A DNA stretch of 64,000 bases from Rhytidiadelphus loreus (GCA_947034895.1 OX344762.1:84562981-84626980); one strand, 5' to 3'. Shown: positions 46,778-60,060, counted from the stretch's first letter. Notes: generated from the letters alone by a model not told the origin. Translations and numbers: made by a program.

Positions 46778-46918
46778 TCATATCGGAATTCGACAGAGTC
46801 GCCAGCTCCTTGAAGATCGAAATTTGACAGAGTTCGCCACTTTCGAAGATTTCGTCATGAACATTGAGCGCTTCGGAGGCTTCCACTTGGAATCACCTCC
46901 ATCTCCTGCACCAGCCAT
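46778..46918 (-). CDS. Candidate small basic protein (46 aa)
   Basis: The short frame begins MAGAGDGGDSKWKPPKRSMF and continues with a Lys/Arg/Ser-rich part including KSSKVANSVKF and RSSRSWRL. There is no signal peptide or membrane segment. It is suggestive because a TATA-like CTATAAG lies about 165 bp upstream on the same strand (near 47085-47091), the region is less AT-rich than its surroundings, and the ATG context (ACCAATGGC) is good. No homologue was recognised. It could equally be a chance frame in a promoter region, or the first exon of a spliced gene: an acceptor-like TTTTCTAG and an open stretch lie at about 46560-46612 (minus). Confidence 0.3.
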   Translation of the reverse strand: MAGAGDGGDSKWKPPKRSMFMTKSSKVANSVKFRSSRSWRLCRIPI

Positions 46919-48180
46919 TGGTACGGTGTCGATCGATCGATCGATCGAGCTGGAAGCGAAGACGACGCTAGCTAGTAACTAAAGTTGTAATAAAACGAAT
47001 GGAGAACTTACACTGATCGGTGCTATCGATAAGTTATCACTGATCGATTAGCTGTGAGCTGGAGAGCGGGGGATCGATGTCCTTCTTATAGTGAAAGGAA
47101 TGTAGTACGACGTGGTAGCTCCTCTGCAGTAAAGCGGAAGAGATGAAGTCCTTGCACGTTTGCAGACTGATTAATTTCTGCTCGAATTGCATGCTTGACC
47201 GAAGTTGAGTCTACGCGCGAGCGAGGCTTAAAAAAAACTTGACCATGGGGAATTCCAAGCTCGTGAGTTAGTTGCGCGCAACGATTCATATTCTCGCGAA
47301 TCAACTGGTTGGGAATGTAAACTCGAATGAAAAAACTGCAGGCCTGATCTTGCCTTTCGGATTTGGACGGGAACAGTGGCCGGAACACGAAAAGCGCTAG
47401 CTAGCTAGCTATATATATATGAAAAGTCGGCTACGCTCACTAATTAAGTTAGACTACACTGATTTATCCTGTAAGTGCTTGGGAACTCATTAGCATTGTC
47501 ACACTATTTCCCTAGTGAGTCCCTTAGTAATGGGTATGTGTGGTTTGTTTGTTCCCTGTTACGTACTCGATCTTAACAAATGATTTCCAGTTTGTGCCAA
47601 AAACAAAAGAAAAAGTCACAATATTTCAAGCTGTACTGATTTTCATAACAAAGCGGCTAGTGACAGGAGTTTTCACGAATTGGTGCTGATGGGCCGAGAA
47701 TAACCAAAGACCTGTAACCCGAGATCTCACTTTAGACAGCTAATGGTATCTGAAATCTTGTAGTGGTCTAGATTTCAGGTACTACCGTATCCTGCACCAG
47801 GCCCATCGTTGGTACAGAAGCCTCGGTGAGTCCATCCGGCCACAACCATGAAGTAATTCGATTAGGTGGAGGTTCGACCTGCCGAATTTGAAGAGATCGA
47901 TTGAAACATTCCCCCCGGGCCAACCGGTCAAAATTTGGATCGGTCAGGGCTCGTCCGGAGGAGTCAAAACTGCGGCGCTGTAAACTGTGACAAAGCGAAA
48001 CCACTTGAGTACTGCATGCCGGCTACGCACAGATCGAGTGACCGTGGTCATGCTTCCACTGTTAATTAGTACACGGAGCTTACAAACGGTTGTGACTACC
48101 TTGATGGTTGACTAGGATTGGATCTGGCGGCACCAGTAACTTCAATTCGTACTCTGCGCTAAATAATATCCCTTGCCCTG
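46919..48180. other. Mixed-composition region, promoter-like, no firm gene
   Basis: Rich in GATCGATC, GCTAGCTA and CATGCATG runs. Minus-strand frames of 100 codons (47086-47388) and 78 codons (47768-48004) lack domains. Confidence 0.35.
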
Positions 48181-48190
48181 GTATATATAG
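48181..48190 (+). promoter_or_regulatory. Strong TATA box upstream of the hairpin region
   Basis: GTATATATAG followed by a C/G-rich stretch, the usual layout of a plant core promoter. No protein-coding frame follows. The first structures downstream are an (AT)59 tract and then the hairpin at 48585-48920. Confidence 0.5.
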
Positions 48191-48262
48191 CCCGGCCCCA
48201 CTGCCCCACAAGCTTGAATAGAATGACTGATTCACTTTTCCCAGCTGGTCACCTAATTTGAA

Positions 48263-48389
<127 letters not shown>

Positions 48390-48584
48390 TCTGTTGATCG
48401 TCCTTGTCGCCAATGGGCTGCTCAAACCCGTAGCTGGTTGCAAACGAATCCACAATTCGACGCTAGTGCAAAGTGTGAACCCTGTTGAAACATGCATGGA
48501 ACTAATGTCAACTTACTTACAGTGGCTTGATTTAATTTCGTCGCCAAAAACTGTGAAATATTTGTACATGAAGGTGTAGCATGT

Positions 48585-48920
48585 AGGTACAAATTCAGGT
48601 CATTAAAGCAACTAAGAAGGAGGCAATCGATTGTCACAAATTCAGGTCATCGATCAAAGTCAATCAACGTCGATTTCTTAATATTGTTGGTATTACATTC
48701 ATTTGCTTTGTCACAACGTGACAATGGATTGCTTTGTCACAACGTGACAATAGATTGCTTTGTCACAACGTGACAGTCGATTGCTTTGTCACAACTTGAC
48801 AAAGCAATGTAATACCAACAATATTAAGAAATCGACGTTGATTGACTTTGATCGATGACCTGAATTTGTGACAATCGATTGCCTCCTTATTAGCTGCTTT
48901 AATGACCTGAATTTGTACCT
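48585..48920. repeat. Long near-perfect hairpin with tandem repeats in its loop
   Basis: The left arm (about 48585-48722) and right arm (about 48787-48920) are inverted copies with few mismatches, from AGGTACAAATTCAGGTCATT at the outer edge to 'tttgtcacaacgtgac' inside. Between and overlapping the arms, TTGCTTTG recurs at 48703, 48729, 48755 and 48781: four units of exactly 26 bp, each containing the partial palindrome GTCACAACGTGAC. A looser third copy of the arm start occurs at about 48950-48990. It could be a foldback transposon or a small-RNA hairpin precursor. Confidence 0.85.
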
Positions 48921-49603
48921 GGTCATTGATAGGTACAAATTAAATTGCTAGGCAAAGATCGAAGGAGGCGATTGTCACAAATCCTGAATTTTTGTACAGT
49001 TTCAACTTCGACTGTAGATTCACGAGCTCCACCTTCTTCAGCAATTCGATTAAACCACGTACAAGACTTTCACGCGCATGCATGCAGCTGACGATATATC
49101 ATACACCGTACGTACGTGAATTGCCAACTATACAATCATTAGAATAATTAATTTTGTTAACTACACAGGCTTCACCTGCTTCAGCAAATTCGAGTAGACT
49201 TGCAGTTCTGGATCTGGATCGATCGACAGGTCCACATGTACAATCTAGCTGCGGATCGATTTGCATGCAGCATCGCCGCTAGCTACGTACTTACTGTTAT
49301 TAATATATAATTGGATGAACTAATTAAGTTACTAACTACACGGAGAATTTAATTTTAAGTTGAGGACGAGGTTGATATAATTCGATCACAGTGATCGAGA
49401 GAGCTTATTTCTGGTTGCCGGATTGGCAGTCTCAGTTTACGTACAGCATGCATGCAGTGCTGCCAACAAAGAAAAAATTTGTGACACTGATTTGTGACCT
49501 CGATCGATAAAATCATTTATATATATTTAGCTAGCTGGGAAGCCAGCTTCGATCTGAAATTAATTATCGTAAAGGAAACAAGGAAATCTCTACAGGTGGC
49601 ATA

Positions 49604-49608
<5 letters not shown>
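48921..49608. other. Mixed-composition non-coding region
   Basis: Many short palindromic runs (GATCGATC, CATGCATGCAG, CTAGCTAG). No coding sequence seen. Confidence 0.4.

Positions 49609-49659
<51 letters not shown>
49609..49659. repeat. (TA)n microsatellite
   Basis: About 25 uninterrupted TA units. Confidence 0.95.
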
Positions 49660-49661
<2 letters not shown>

Positions 49662-50078
49662 TCAAGAAAATGAACAACAATTAATTTCAGTACATTGTTG
49701 AAGGCCTACGAAATTCATCAGAATGCAAGAGTGGTTCCATAATTTTTGAACACAATGTGAATTAGTTACAAATTTTCAAAGATGTGCACAAGGTGTAGGG
49801 TACTAAAAATATCATGTAGACGATGCCAAAATGCATTTGATGCACATGAAGAAATGACACCAGAGAGAAGAAGTTAAAACAACAAAAGACGGTGTACACA
49901 AAATTGACCATTTGGAAAGGTGCCACCTACACAACACTATAGAGTTGCCTACTACTCAAAATTCACCCTATACTTGTTCTTGTCATGTGCACCATTTTGG
50001 ATCTCCTCCATATTCATTTTCCTTTCAAAAATAGGGGTTGATTTTGAGGAGTGCCTCATTTAGGTGTAGTTACCTTAA

Positions 50079-50499
50079 CAATGCTAGTATGTGAGCCTAC
50101 GAACCTTGAGCCTAGGCACATAGGTACTCTATAATTATTAGAGATGTTTATAACATACATACTTATAATATAAATATCCTATAACTATAGAAGATGCCTA
50201 TACCATAAATATCTGTAATTTAAATATCCTATAACCATGAAAGGTGCTTATAATATAAACACTTATAATATAATTAGGTACCTATAATATAAACATCCTA
50301 CCTACAACAATACAATATAGACATTTATAATATAAACATCCTATAACCATGGAAGGTGCTTATAACATATATAGGTACTTACAACATAAACACTTATAAT
50401 ATAAACATCCTATAACTATGGAAGGCGCCTATAACGTAAGAAGATTAGGAGCCTATGCTCATGGGCTCAAGATCTTAATCTCACATAATAGCAACCGTG
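50079..50499. mobile_element. 421-bp TIR element with 13-bp flanking repeat (GTTGCTATT family)
   Basis: Left end CAATGCTAGTATGTGAGCCT; inverted right end CACGGTTGCTATTATGTGAG. GTAGTTACCTTAA occurs on both sides (50066-50078 and 50500-50512), an apparent target duplication longer than the usual 9-11 bp of Mutator-like elements. The interior is a degenerate tandem array of ~40-bp units ('ataatataaacatcctataa', 'ccatggaaggtgcttata'). Confidence 0.7.
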
Positions 50500-51054
50500 G
50501 TAGTTACCTTAATTATAAGCCCTTTTGAAAATTTCAGCTCCCTCGTGTGTGGGCAATTAAATTACCTTGATTGTTCTAGAGAAAAAAAGGGTACTATTGA
50601 AGGTTAAACATTGAAAGCTTTTATTTTTCACTGAAAAAAAAGTAAATATTTGATTTTTCTCAACAACATACACATATATATCATTAGTGGAAGAATAAAG
50701 CTTGCCAATTTCACTTGATTTGAGATCCACAAAATTGTAGTTATCTATTTGCTTCAAAAACAATAGAAAAAAAAAGAAAGTGTTTTCATGATTTTCACCA
50801 TTGAAATTTAAACATGCAAGTGTTGATGTGGAGTTATTTGTGATTTCTACTTATCAAAAAAATTGCATTTCAACAATTGCAAGGTGGATTGTTTAATGAG
50901 TTTGATAGCTCTTCATTAATTTGAACTTAAGGTTTTGGGAAGTGTAGTTTAGTTTGCTAACACAATTTCTAGTTGTTCATGTCAACTAGAAATCATAAAA
51001 CTCTTATATGCAAATTTCTCAAACATTGTAGGGAGGGACAACATACTAAAAATA

Positions 51055-51180
<126 letters not shown>

Positions 51181-51495
51181 GTCTATTGTTATAATCTCAC
51201 AACTCCTATGCAATTTATAAAGTAAATTTACACTCAAAACTAGTAGGCACATTAATAAGCAAATTCTTTAAACATCAATACGTTTAGATTTTAAAGAAAA
51301 TAACAATTTGCTTCATTGGAGATAACTATAAATTCCATACTCTTTTTTAATAAGAAGAATACATTTAAAGAGGCTTAGGCACTTAGGTTAAAATAGGTGC
51401 ATTTCCAAAGTGTCAAGCAGATAGTCACAAAAATAAATATGGCAAATTTTAAGATGTCACAAATGTGAGCCACAAGTGTTTAGAATTCAAGAGAG

Positions 51496-51741
51496 GGTTG
51501 CTATTATGTGAGCATAGGACTGTGAGCCTATGAGCCTAGAATACTACATACCTATATCATAGGTGTATATACAATAGAGATTGTCTATGATTATAGAATG
51601 CATATGTTATAAATACTCATATTATAGATGTTTATGATGTATACACCATCTATAATGTGTGGTATCTATATTATAGGTACCTATATTGTAGGCTCAATGC
51701 TCACAAGCTCACATTCTTGGGCTCACATACTAGCACCGTTG
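51496..51741. mobile_element. ~245-bp TIR element (GTTGCTATT family)
   Basis: Left end GGTTGCTATTATGTGAGCAT; inverted right end CGGTGCTAGTATGTGAGCCC. TCAAGAGA occurs just outside both ends. The interior carries the same 'cctatattataggt' units as the 3.5- and 50-kb copies. Confidence 0.6.
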
Positions 51742-53214
51742 AAGCTCAAGAGACTGACTATTTCTTGGACTATTTTTCTTTGGATTACATATGTTTGCAA
51801 TTGAAATTTAAGAACATAATAAACAAAAACTATGATGAATTTAGATTTGAAACTTCATCTATCTATAAAGTTTTAGTTGGTCAATTGAAAATTGCTTCAC
51901 TTTCTTCATACAAAATTATCCTTCATACAATTAGCAGATACGCACAAAAAAATCACTAGAAAAATTTAGACTACTATAATTTAGACCACTATAAAAATAA
52001 GAACTATAACAAATAAAAATTAACTCCCAACTTCCTAAAACATATTTGCTCCATTGACATAATACATCAAAAGTTATGAATGAAGATGTATCATTAGACA
52101 TTATTATTTGGACTTCCACATCCATTCATTTATATCTAACTTATAATGGTATTGTTCTTCTAGTGATGGTGATATGTTTCTTTCCTACCATACAACACTA
52201 ATTCACTTTCCTCTCCTTTGGACTCATCACATCTATAGTATTCACATTGACCATGCTCTTGCCAAAAAAGAAAGAATATTCTTGGTGTACGTAGAAATGT
52301 AAAACCTCAATTTCCTACAAATCATGTTGTAACATCACTAACTTCAACACACAACTTACACAAGTCAATAATACGAACTATTGCAAATGCCAAATTTGAT
52401 TGTTCTACCTTCCACCTTAAGCATTAATTAGAGGCTTAGTTATAAATCCATCTACCTCTATACATAGGCACCGTTGCACTTTTCATTGCCATCGCTTGGA
52501 GCTCCGCTTCACATTGATGATTCATTAAAGAAAAAAAGAGGCCTCTAAAGGGCCATTTCCCATGAAGAAAAAGAGGGGTTTAATTGAATTAATTTGTACT
52601 TTAGAAGATGGAAAGGAATACTATTACCTTATTTTCACTTGATGTGATACTTGTGGCAGAGTATTCACTACTTCCAGTTTCCATTGTCAAAGACTAAAGT
52701 TTTCAATCACCATTTCCAATCACAACACATGCATATGGAATCATGCTTAAAAAATTATAAAAAAATAGTAGTCACTTGTAGAGGTTCAACAATGCACTAA
52801 GTGCATAATCATATCTTGCCACCAGTAGTCACCAACACGCCCCCAAAACTTGTACATTGTCCTAGCATATAAGACATCCAACAGTCTCGATGTTTGCCAT
52901 ATTGGTTGTGGTATTGAACCTAAAAAAAAATCACATCCAATCACAACCATGCAATCATAGTAGCTCAAATTCTCTTTGTAAGATGGAAAGTCACACAAGG
53001 TGAAGACACATCGAGTAAGATTCTATAGGTCTAATAGTGATGTGGAAATTATTAAGGATGTCACTACCTAGCAGCCATCCAAAAGCCTCAATTTTGCTCT
53101 AATGTCTTGACTTTCACCTCATTTCATATAGCATATGAGCATTTAAAGTGGTTAAAAGAGGTGCATTCAAAGTTTCATGCCCCCAAAGTACAATTATTTC
53201 ATGCTTTCATCTAC
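51742..53214. other. Intergenic DNA, no gene supported
   Basis: Contains a lone end resembling the 17763-18150 element near 52527-52560. The 70-codon minus frame at 52786-52998 has a protein-like Trp/Tyr-rich end but no recognised domain. Confidence 0.4.
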
Positions 53215-53455
53215 ACTATTGTGCCCTTGTACCATTGCTACATCCAAAAAAAGTAATTGTAATTTTCTAATTTTTTTAAACCAAAAATAACTCAAAAATC
53301 CATAACTTTCACACCATAGATCTAAATGCCACAAAACAAAGCCCGTGCACCCCTCTTTGCCAAGAAGTTTTTGATAGTACCAAGAACATGACAGTCATGA
53401 CTAAGAGACACATAGTTCCGGAGATCTCACTATAACAAAAAAAACAAAAAATAGC
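53215..53455 (-). repeat. Family C repeat, single inverted copy
   Basis: Matches 23215-23440 ('ataactttcacac', 'aaacaaagcccgtgcacccc', 'agtaccaagaacatg', 'gagatctcactataac'). Confidence 0.55.
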
Positions 53456-54174
53456 CTAACGTAATAGATGGATGCTTTATAAAATTCATATTTAGAAGTC
53501 AATCAATTTTGGACTGGTCATTGGACCCCTTAGAGGGTTGAACCTTTGAAATTGGTAATACAAATTTTCTAAAATATATGCAAAGTAATATTTTATATAA
53601 CATAAGTGCATATTAAATCACCCAAATAAGGATTTGAATGTAATTATTCCTTGTCATTAGATTTTTGCAGTATCTTGTTAAGAATCAAAATTAAATTCTA
53701 AATTCTCTTTGCATGTATTTTTTGAATACTATGTGAATAAAATATGAATTTTTGAAGAGCTAAAAATAGATGTATTAAAAATAAACCATAGATTTCTAAA
53801 AATAGAATAAACAAGAATTTTTACGGGGTTGATTTTTTTTATCAAATCACAATTACAAGGAATTATCTCAAAACTTTTATATTTAAGAATTTTGGATAAA
53901 ATTTTGATGTTCTACAAAATTTGACTTCTATAGAAAATTTTGAAAGTTTGCATTAGAAAAAGTTAAATTTTAAATAGGCATTTTCAAAATTAAATACAAT
54001 TATGATCAGATTAAAAAAATATATGTGTAGGTCTTTGCCAAATTGGTTTAGAAGCATTTAATTTCAAAACTTAGCAAAAGTGCAATTTATGTTTTTTGTA
54101 CATGAATTTGGTGTCATAGAAAAAATCTACGAGGTTTATCAAAATGGCATCGGAAAGAGCACCATATTTCTTTC

Positions 54175-54760
54175 AACATGTGAAGAACCAAACAATGTTT
54201 TTTGGCAACATAGAAATTTTGGGCATGCAACTCTCTACGAATGGAATTTTTTTTTCTTTGAAATTTTACACAACATATGGACAGTGAAGGAATAACTTTT
54301 AAGGTCCAACAATATCATAACTTTTGACTACATGGTTAAAAAATTATTGTATGATATGTAGTTTTTTTTTCTTAGACTAGGGAATCTAGGCAAATAAAAA
54401 AATTACTTTTGTTTAGAAACAAAAATTTGAAATCGGTTTTCTAAAATATTTATATATCTAGAAAGCTTTTAATCATTCCATTTTGATTAATGAGATGAAA
54501 GTTATGCAAAGTTTTTGTTTGTGGGCGCTTATAAAATCTCTACTCTACAATAAACTTTGAAGTCTTTTATTTAACTAAATTTTCAATATTTTTGGAAATA
54601 AAATAAAATTATAGGATGTAGATTGTACATGACAACATTACAACCATTGGGATTGGCATTTTTCAATTCCATAACTAAATTCTTAACAATTTAGTATTTT
54701 GAATCATTCTCTACTTTTTTTAGCTTCATATATTTTTCAAGCATGCATATGAAATATTTT
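54175..54760 (+). repeat. Dispersed repeat, family A copy
   Basis: Same block order as 4566-5262 ('ttttttggcaacatag', 'aacttttgactacatggtta', 'atcattccattttgattaat'). Confidence 0.55.
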
Positions 54761-55544
54761 TTTGGAAATTCTTTATATATATTTCCAACTTATTTCTTGA
54801 ACATATTATGGAGAGTTGTAAGTTGTAGAATCTACACATTTTTGTGTAAAATGTTTGAAAGATGAAATCCAACCATTTGGGAAGAATTGGAAATATTTCT
54901 TTTGGAAACCCAAGCATCATGATTTTGCAATTAGCAAGGTTTTTTTTATAGATGAAGACTTTTGGGCTTACTTTGGAGAATGGACAATAGTATTTTGAAG
55001 CAATTTTGGGCTTCTAAGCATGAAAGAACTTTAGGGGTTAAAAAAGGTAGAAACCAACCATTCAATCTACATTCTATTCAAGTCATAAAATTTAGTTTGC
55101 CTAAAAATTACATTGTATACAATTGTATTAACTCTGCCTGTGAATAAGATCTTGTAGACATAGTTACTCAAACAAAAGATTCTAAGACCAGTAAAATATT
55201 CAGAATAAATAATTATGTCTCCAAAATATCTATATCATTGATGATGTATGCAGGGCATTCTTTCTTCTTTCCATACTATCTCACAATTTCATTCAAAATG
55301 TCCTCGATGAATATTAACTTCTAAAGGACTAAGGCACACTTTATATAGAAATTATAAAAGATTGCCACTTTATAAGGCAATGAGCAAAAAATGTTTTTTT
55401 TCTTTTTTCAAAATTCAACAATACAAACTTAACTAGACTATTATGGAAATTTGTGGAAAAATTTCAGAAATTTTAACTGCATAGATGGAAAGATTATAAT
55501 GTTTAAAGTTAGAAGATTTTATTTTTCCAACCTTGTTTGACATG
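54761..55544. other. Intergenic DNA, no gene seen
   Basis: AT-rich; short frames only. Confidence 0.5.
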
Positions 55545-55779
55545 CATTACATGGGATTCAGCCCTTCGGAAGGGCCGTTCCTGCTACTGGGAACCAGCCT
55601 GAACTGCCTGGAAAATAAAAAAATAAAAAAATAAAAAATAAAAAATAATAATATTAAAAAAATATTTTTTAAATTTTCGTTGATATGGTCAACTCTCGAC
55701 CACATCAGCATCTTGCGTGGCGAAGTTCCCAACGTTGGGGAACTCGCAGCCCTTTGCTGCAACTGAATCCCATCTAATG
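55545..55779. mobile_element. 235-bp TIR element (CATTAGATG family)
   Basis: The ends CATTACATGGGATTCAG and inverted CATTAGATGGGATTCAG differ at one base in 17. GC-richer shoulders flank a core of A runs ('aaataaaaaaat' units). Confidence 0.75.
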
Positions 55780-56313
55780 GCCAATAAACTTTAATTCCTT
55801 CTAAAGTGAGATTTCTACACTATATATAATTGGATTTTTTTTTTGACGATTGCATCTATATCATGTAAGTTACATACCTACCAAATTCTAGAATTAGAAG
55901 AGGATTTTTAATTGCACATGCTACCCAAAAAGTTTAGGGCAACATAACATTTGATATGGGTACCTAATTGAAAAAGAATATGTGGTACAAGTTCATACCT
56001 TGTGTCAAATTTTCATTCATGAACATCTGCCCAAAATTGACTTTGTGCATAACTATCCAAGAACTCTTTGCATATAATGAATGGTCATTAATCCCTTTAC
56101 AATAGGAATTAATTGGATGAAGTGCACTATTCAAATGTTTCATTGTCTAATGAATGGATGGTTGAGTACCTAGGAATTAAGATGGATATTTCAAAAAGTA
56201 TCCTTGTAAGCACTCATTTGAATTTCAAAAAGTATGCACACACAAATCAAAAACAAAAATCACAAAGAAATAAATGTGCAAGTTATTCTAAAATGTCATT
56301 GGCAAGAGGATCA

Positions 56314-56587
56314 AATTAGATGTGTTTTGGGGCTTCCGGAAGACTTTGAGTTCCCTGGAGTTTTTAGACTAGTGAAACATTGTTATAGTAGCAGTTTGAT
56401 GTGGTAGAAAGACTACCACGTCAGATAATACTAATTAATTTATTTTTTTATTTTTTTAAATTAATTTTAATTTTTTTTTAAATAATTTATTTTTTTATTT
56501 TTTAATAATTTGACTACCCTACTATGGTTCATAGCATGAAGAATCAGTCCAAAACAATCTCTTAGAGGCCTGAAAAAATATATAATG
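56314..56587. mobile_element. Probable TIR element (CATTAGATG family)
   Basis: The left end ATTAGATGTGTTTTGGGGCT and inverted right end CATTATATATTTTTTCAGGCC match imperfectly. The core is A/T only, with 'gtggtagaaagactaccacg' on its left shoulder. Confidence 0.5.
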
Positions 56588-57589
56588 AATTGACTTTGAA
56601 ATCCATATGCAATTAAAAAATGGCTAATGAATGACTTTAAAAAGAACTGTAGAAACAAAGAATGCGGCACCAACTGCTTTTCAACCATTCATGGGTTTGA
56701 TTATTCTTAGTTGACTAAATAGGCAATAGGCCTCATTTTTCCAAAGTTAAAGAGACCCATTTCTTACAAAGAATGGAAGGCCTTGAAATGGCCTTCTATT
56801 TCAATATGATGTGCCACTGACCTTAAAGCGCCATCTTCACTATGTGTACATCTCCAAAATCAGTTCTGTACATATGTGGAGGAAACGTTTTTAGAATCAA
56901 ACTTTGTTCCTTAATAACTTTTGCATACAGTATCCAAATGCCACGTTCTTTGGTGCGTTGGAACCTCCTTTCACTTGCCAATAAGAAGATATGAAAATCT
57001 GACTAGTCTAATAATAGTAGATAGGCTCAGTGGCAAAAAGTGGCGTTTTGGGGTGTACCCACCTTATATCTGAATGAGTTGGTCAAGAGGTTGCTTCAGT
57101 CGCTGGTGGCTGTCTTGACACATTATTGATATAGAAACTTTGAATGTAGGTTACAAGAGCAATTTTTCTTCAAATCAAACACATAATATATCATTGGAAA
57201 GGCCTTCAAAATACGCTTCTATTGGTTTGAAAAATACATTCAATTTTAAAATATAAAACACAAGAAGCCTTCATAATGCGCTACTAAAGGTTTGAGAATG
57301 GCAAGCTCAAAGTAGACACCATAGAGAACATAAGCCAAACACAAGGATTGAAATAGAAAGGGGAGGCATCCTTTTCATGACCTCCAATCCCATTCAAAAT
57401 CATTAGTGCACCCTTATGTTAGTTTAAGGGCAATGAGATATAAACCCTTAAAGTTCTTTCATATTTAGAGGCTTAAAATTGCTTCAAATACTATTTTCAA
57501 AGCAAGGCAAAAAATCTTCATCTATATTTATGGGAAATAAGTTGGAAACACGTATAAAATATTTCCAAAAAATATTACATATTCATAAT
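56588..57589. other. Intergenic DNA, no gene seen
   Basis: No gene or clear repeat beyond short similarity to the ATAACTTTYRC motif near 56925. Confidence 0.5.
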
Positions 57590-57900
57590 TACTTGAAAAA
57601 AATAGTAAGTTGAAAGAAGTAGAGAATGATTCAAAATACTAAATTGTTAAGAATTTAGTTATGGTTATAATGTTGGAATAACAATCTACATTCTATAGTT
57701 TTTTCTCTTCTAGAAATATTGAAAATTGAATTAAATAGAGGACTTCAAAGTTATGAAATTTTTTGGGCCTTAAAAGTTATTACTTGTCCACATGTTGTAT
57801 AAAAATTTTAAAGAAAAAATGAAAATTCTATTCTTGGTGAGTTGCCCAAAATTTCTATGTTCAAAATTCAAAAAATGTTGTTTGGTCCTTTAGGGGTTAA
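57590..57900 (-). repeat. Dispersed repeat, family A, interrupted inverted copy
   Basis: Contains the complements of family A landmarks ('gaatgattcaaaatactaaa', then 'tttggtcctttaggggttaa'), with the middle part missing. Confidence 0.5.
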
Positions 57901-60060
57901 TGAGTGTAGAATTTTACTAGTAAGTAGGCATAACTTGTAATGCCAAGAGGTTAAAGTTCTTGTGACTTCATTGCCTACTAATAAAAGTAATTGTGTTGTT
58001 AGGATCCTATGAGTTGATAGCAAAGTTACTACGAGTGGAAATAGTGAGAATAGATCAGAAAATAGAGCTTGGCAAAGGGGGATGAAAGAAAAGGCTAAGG
58101 CTAATTCTCCCATCTTTCTTTCATTAACATAGACACAATGACTAAGACTTCATAGGAGTATTTAGAGGAATTCAAAGTTGTGGATTGAGAAAAATGAAGA
58201 CTTGAACTGGAATCATCATTTTCAATCAAGTGCAAATTCATTGCTAATTTTTGTAGTTTTATAGAGCAATTTAGGCATTCACAAAAGCACTATCAAGATG
58301 ACAAAAATCAAATTTTCATTTAGTGGAAGTCCATGCAATGAGCCACTTTAGTGATACAATTTGGAAGTCTGGTACGCCAATTGAATATAGCTCTAATCTT
58401 TATGAGTACTTGCATATTGCTTTTATTAATGAAAGCAACTAACAAACGTAGCAATCAAAAAGACTATATTAACTATATTGTCAAGCACAATTGAAGATTA
58501 CAAGTTCTTTGGAAAAATGCCCAAGAAAGAGAAGGTTTTGCACCTACCATTAAGAAAACAACAACTCTAAACTTATTATGCATTACTTAATATAAGCTTC
58601 AAATTGGAATTTGTCAAGTTGGTATCTTAAGTTGGCTTCATGTCATATTGTATAATTGTACAATAATCTTTTGACTTGACCTCAAGCTATAGAGGTTGGG
58701 AAAAACGTCTTTGCTAGATACCAAACTGCCTAATTCATATGAACTTTGACACTTGATGGTATTGCCACTTCCAACTATTCAAATTCAACTAAACTACAAA
58801 TGATACTTTTGCGCAACCAAAGATTCGTTTTGAATTGGCAACAACTTTAAAAGCCTACATCCATGGCAACAATTTGAAAGATGTTGAAGTAAAAAATGTC
58901 TACCATTTCATGTTTTATAAATATCTTAGGGATTGAAATTTGTTCATATTTGTTGATACATGATCTTCTTTTATTTCAATTATTGGTATTGCAAGTTTAT
59001 TGATCATTGGCTATATCTCCTTGAGGTGGTACTTGATTTGACAAATGAATGTGTCTATGTCTATGTATGCACAAGCATCTAATGAATTCTATGGAAAATA
59101 TTGGTGTATTTTAGTTGCCATTTAAATGGAAGATGTTGGTGAAGAGGAGACGGCTTCATATCATCAACTTTGTTTTCTATTTTTGATGCAACTTCTTGGA
59201 TGCAAAAGGAAATAATCAAGGTAATAAATTTTTTGGCTCTTATTTGACTCTCTCTCTCTCTCTCTCCACATACATACATGGTCTCGTACATGGTTCAACA
59301 CTATTCTTAAGTGTGCAAAGTTAAAGTGGTCACAAACACAAACAAAAGCTTTAATAGTAATGGAAACAGCTTGTACCTAAAGATTGTCACTAAAATGATC
59401 AATATTCTTCCATTTAAAATGATTTCTAATTATTTTTTCTTTTGTTTTTTATGATTATCATGTATAATGTTTAGTATAGAAGTCCTTTTTCTTTAGAAGC
59501 TAGTACTTAGCATACCATACCTAGTTGTCAAGGTCTACACTTCCTACCAAATAATTATTCAAAGTTAGAAAATGTGGTTTGGAAAAGTGCTAAAAACAAA
59601 AACAATATGCAAGATTTGCTTCTTACTCAAACATTTCTTTCTAGAAACATTTATGTTGACTTGACCCCAAACACTTAGATTGCAAGTATTTAAAAACACA
59701 TTTCAACATTCAAACTCTATATTAATGTTGAAAATCCTAATTTGATATGTTAACAAGGATGCTTCAAAACCAAAATCATTCCAATAATCTCTTACAATAA
59801 ATGCCAATTGTGTAACGATCGATTTCATTTGTCATAATTTTATTTGAGCACTTTTTCATGCAATTGTACCTTAATGACATCTAAATATCTTCTCAATGAA
59901 ACCTTGCAGCTTTGATGAAACCTTTTTGGTGTTTTTGCAATGCAACATGCTCCACCTGTTCAAGAAGAAAATAAGGTGAACCAGCGTATTACTGCCACCC
60001 TTCTCAATTTTGCCTTCATGTACCCACGGGGGACATTTTAGAGGAGAAATGTACAGTACA
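57901..60060. other. Intergenic DNA, no gene seen
   Basis: AT-rich. A short (CT)n tract lies at about 59252-59268. Composition changes near 59990, where the upstream region of the peptidyl-tRNA hydrolase begins. Confidence 0.5.

Noticed and set aside
50100..50470. CRISPR-like array
   Set aside because: The units are degenerate, AT-rich and without constant spacers; the array lies inside a TIR element in a eukaryotic genome.
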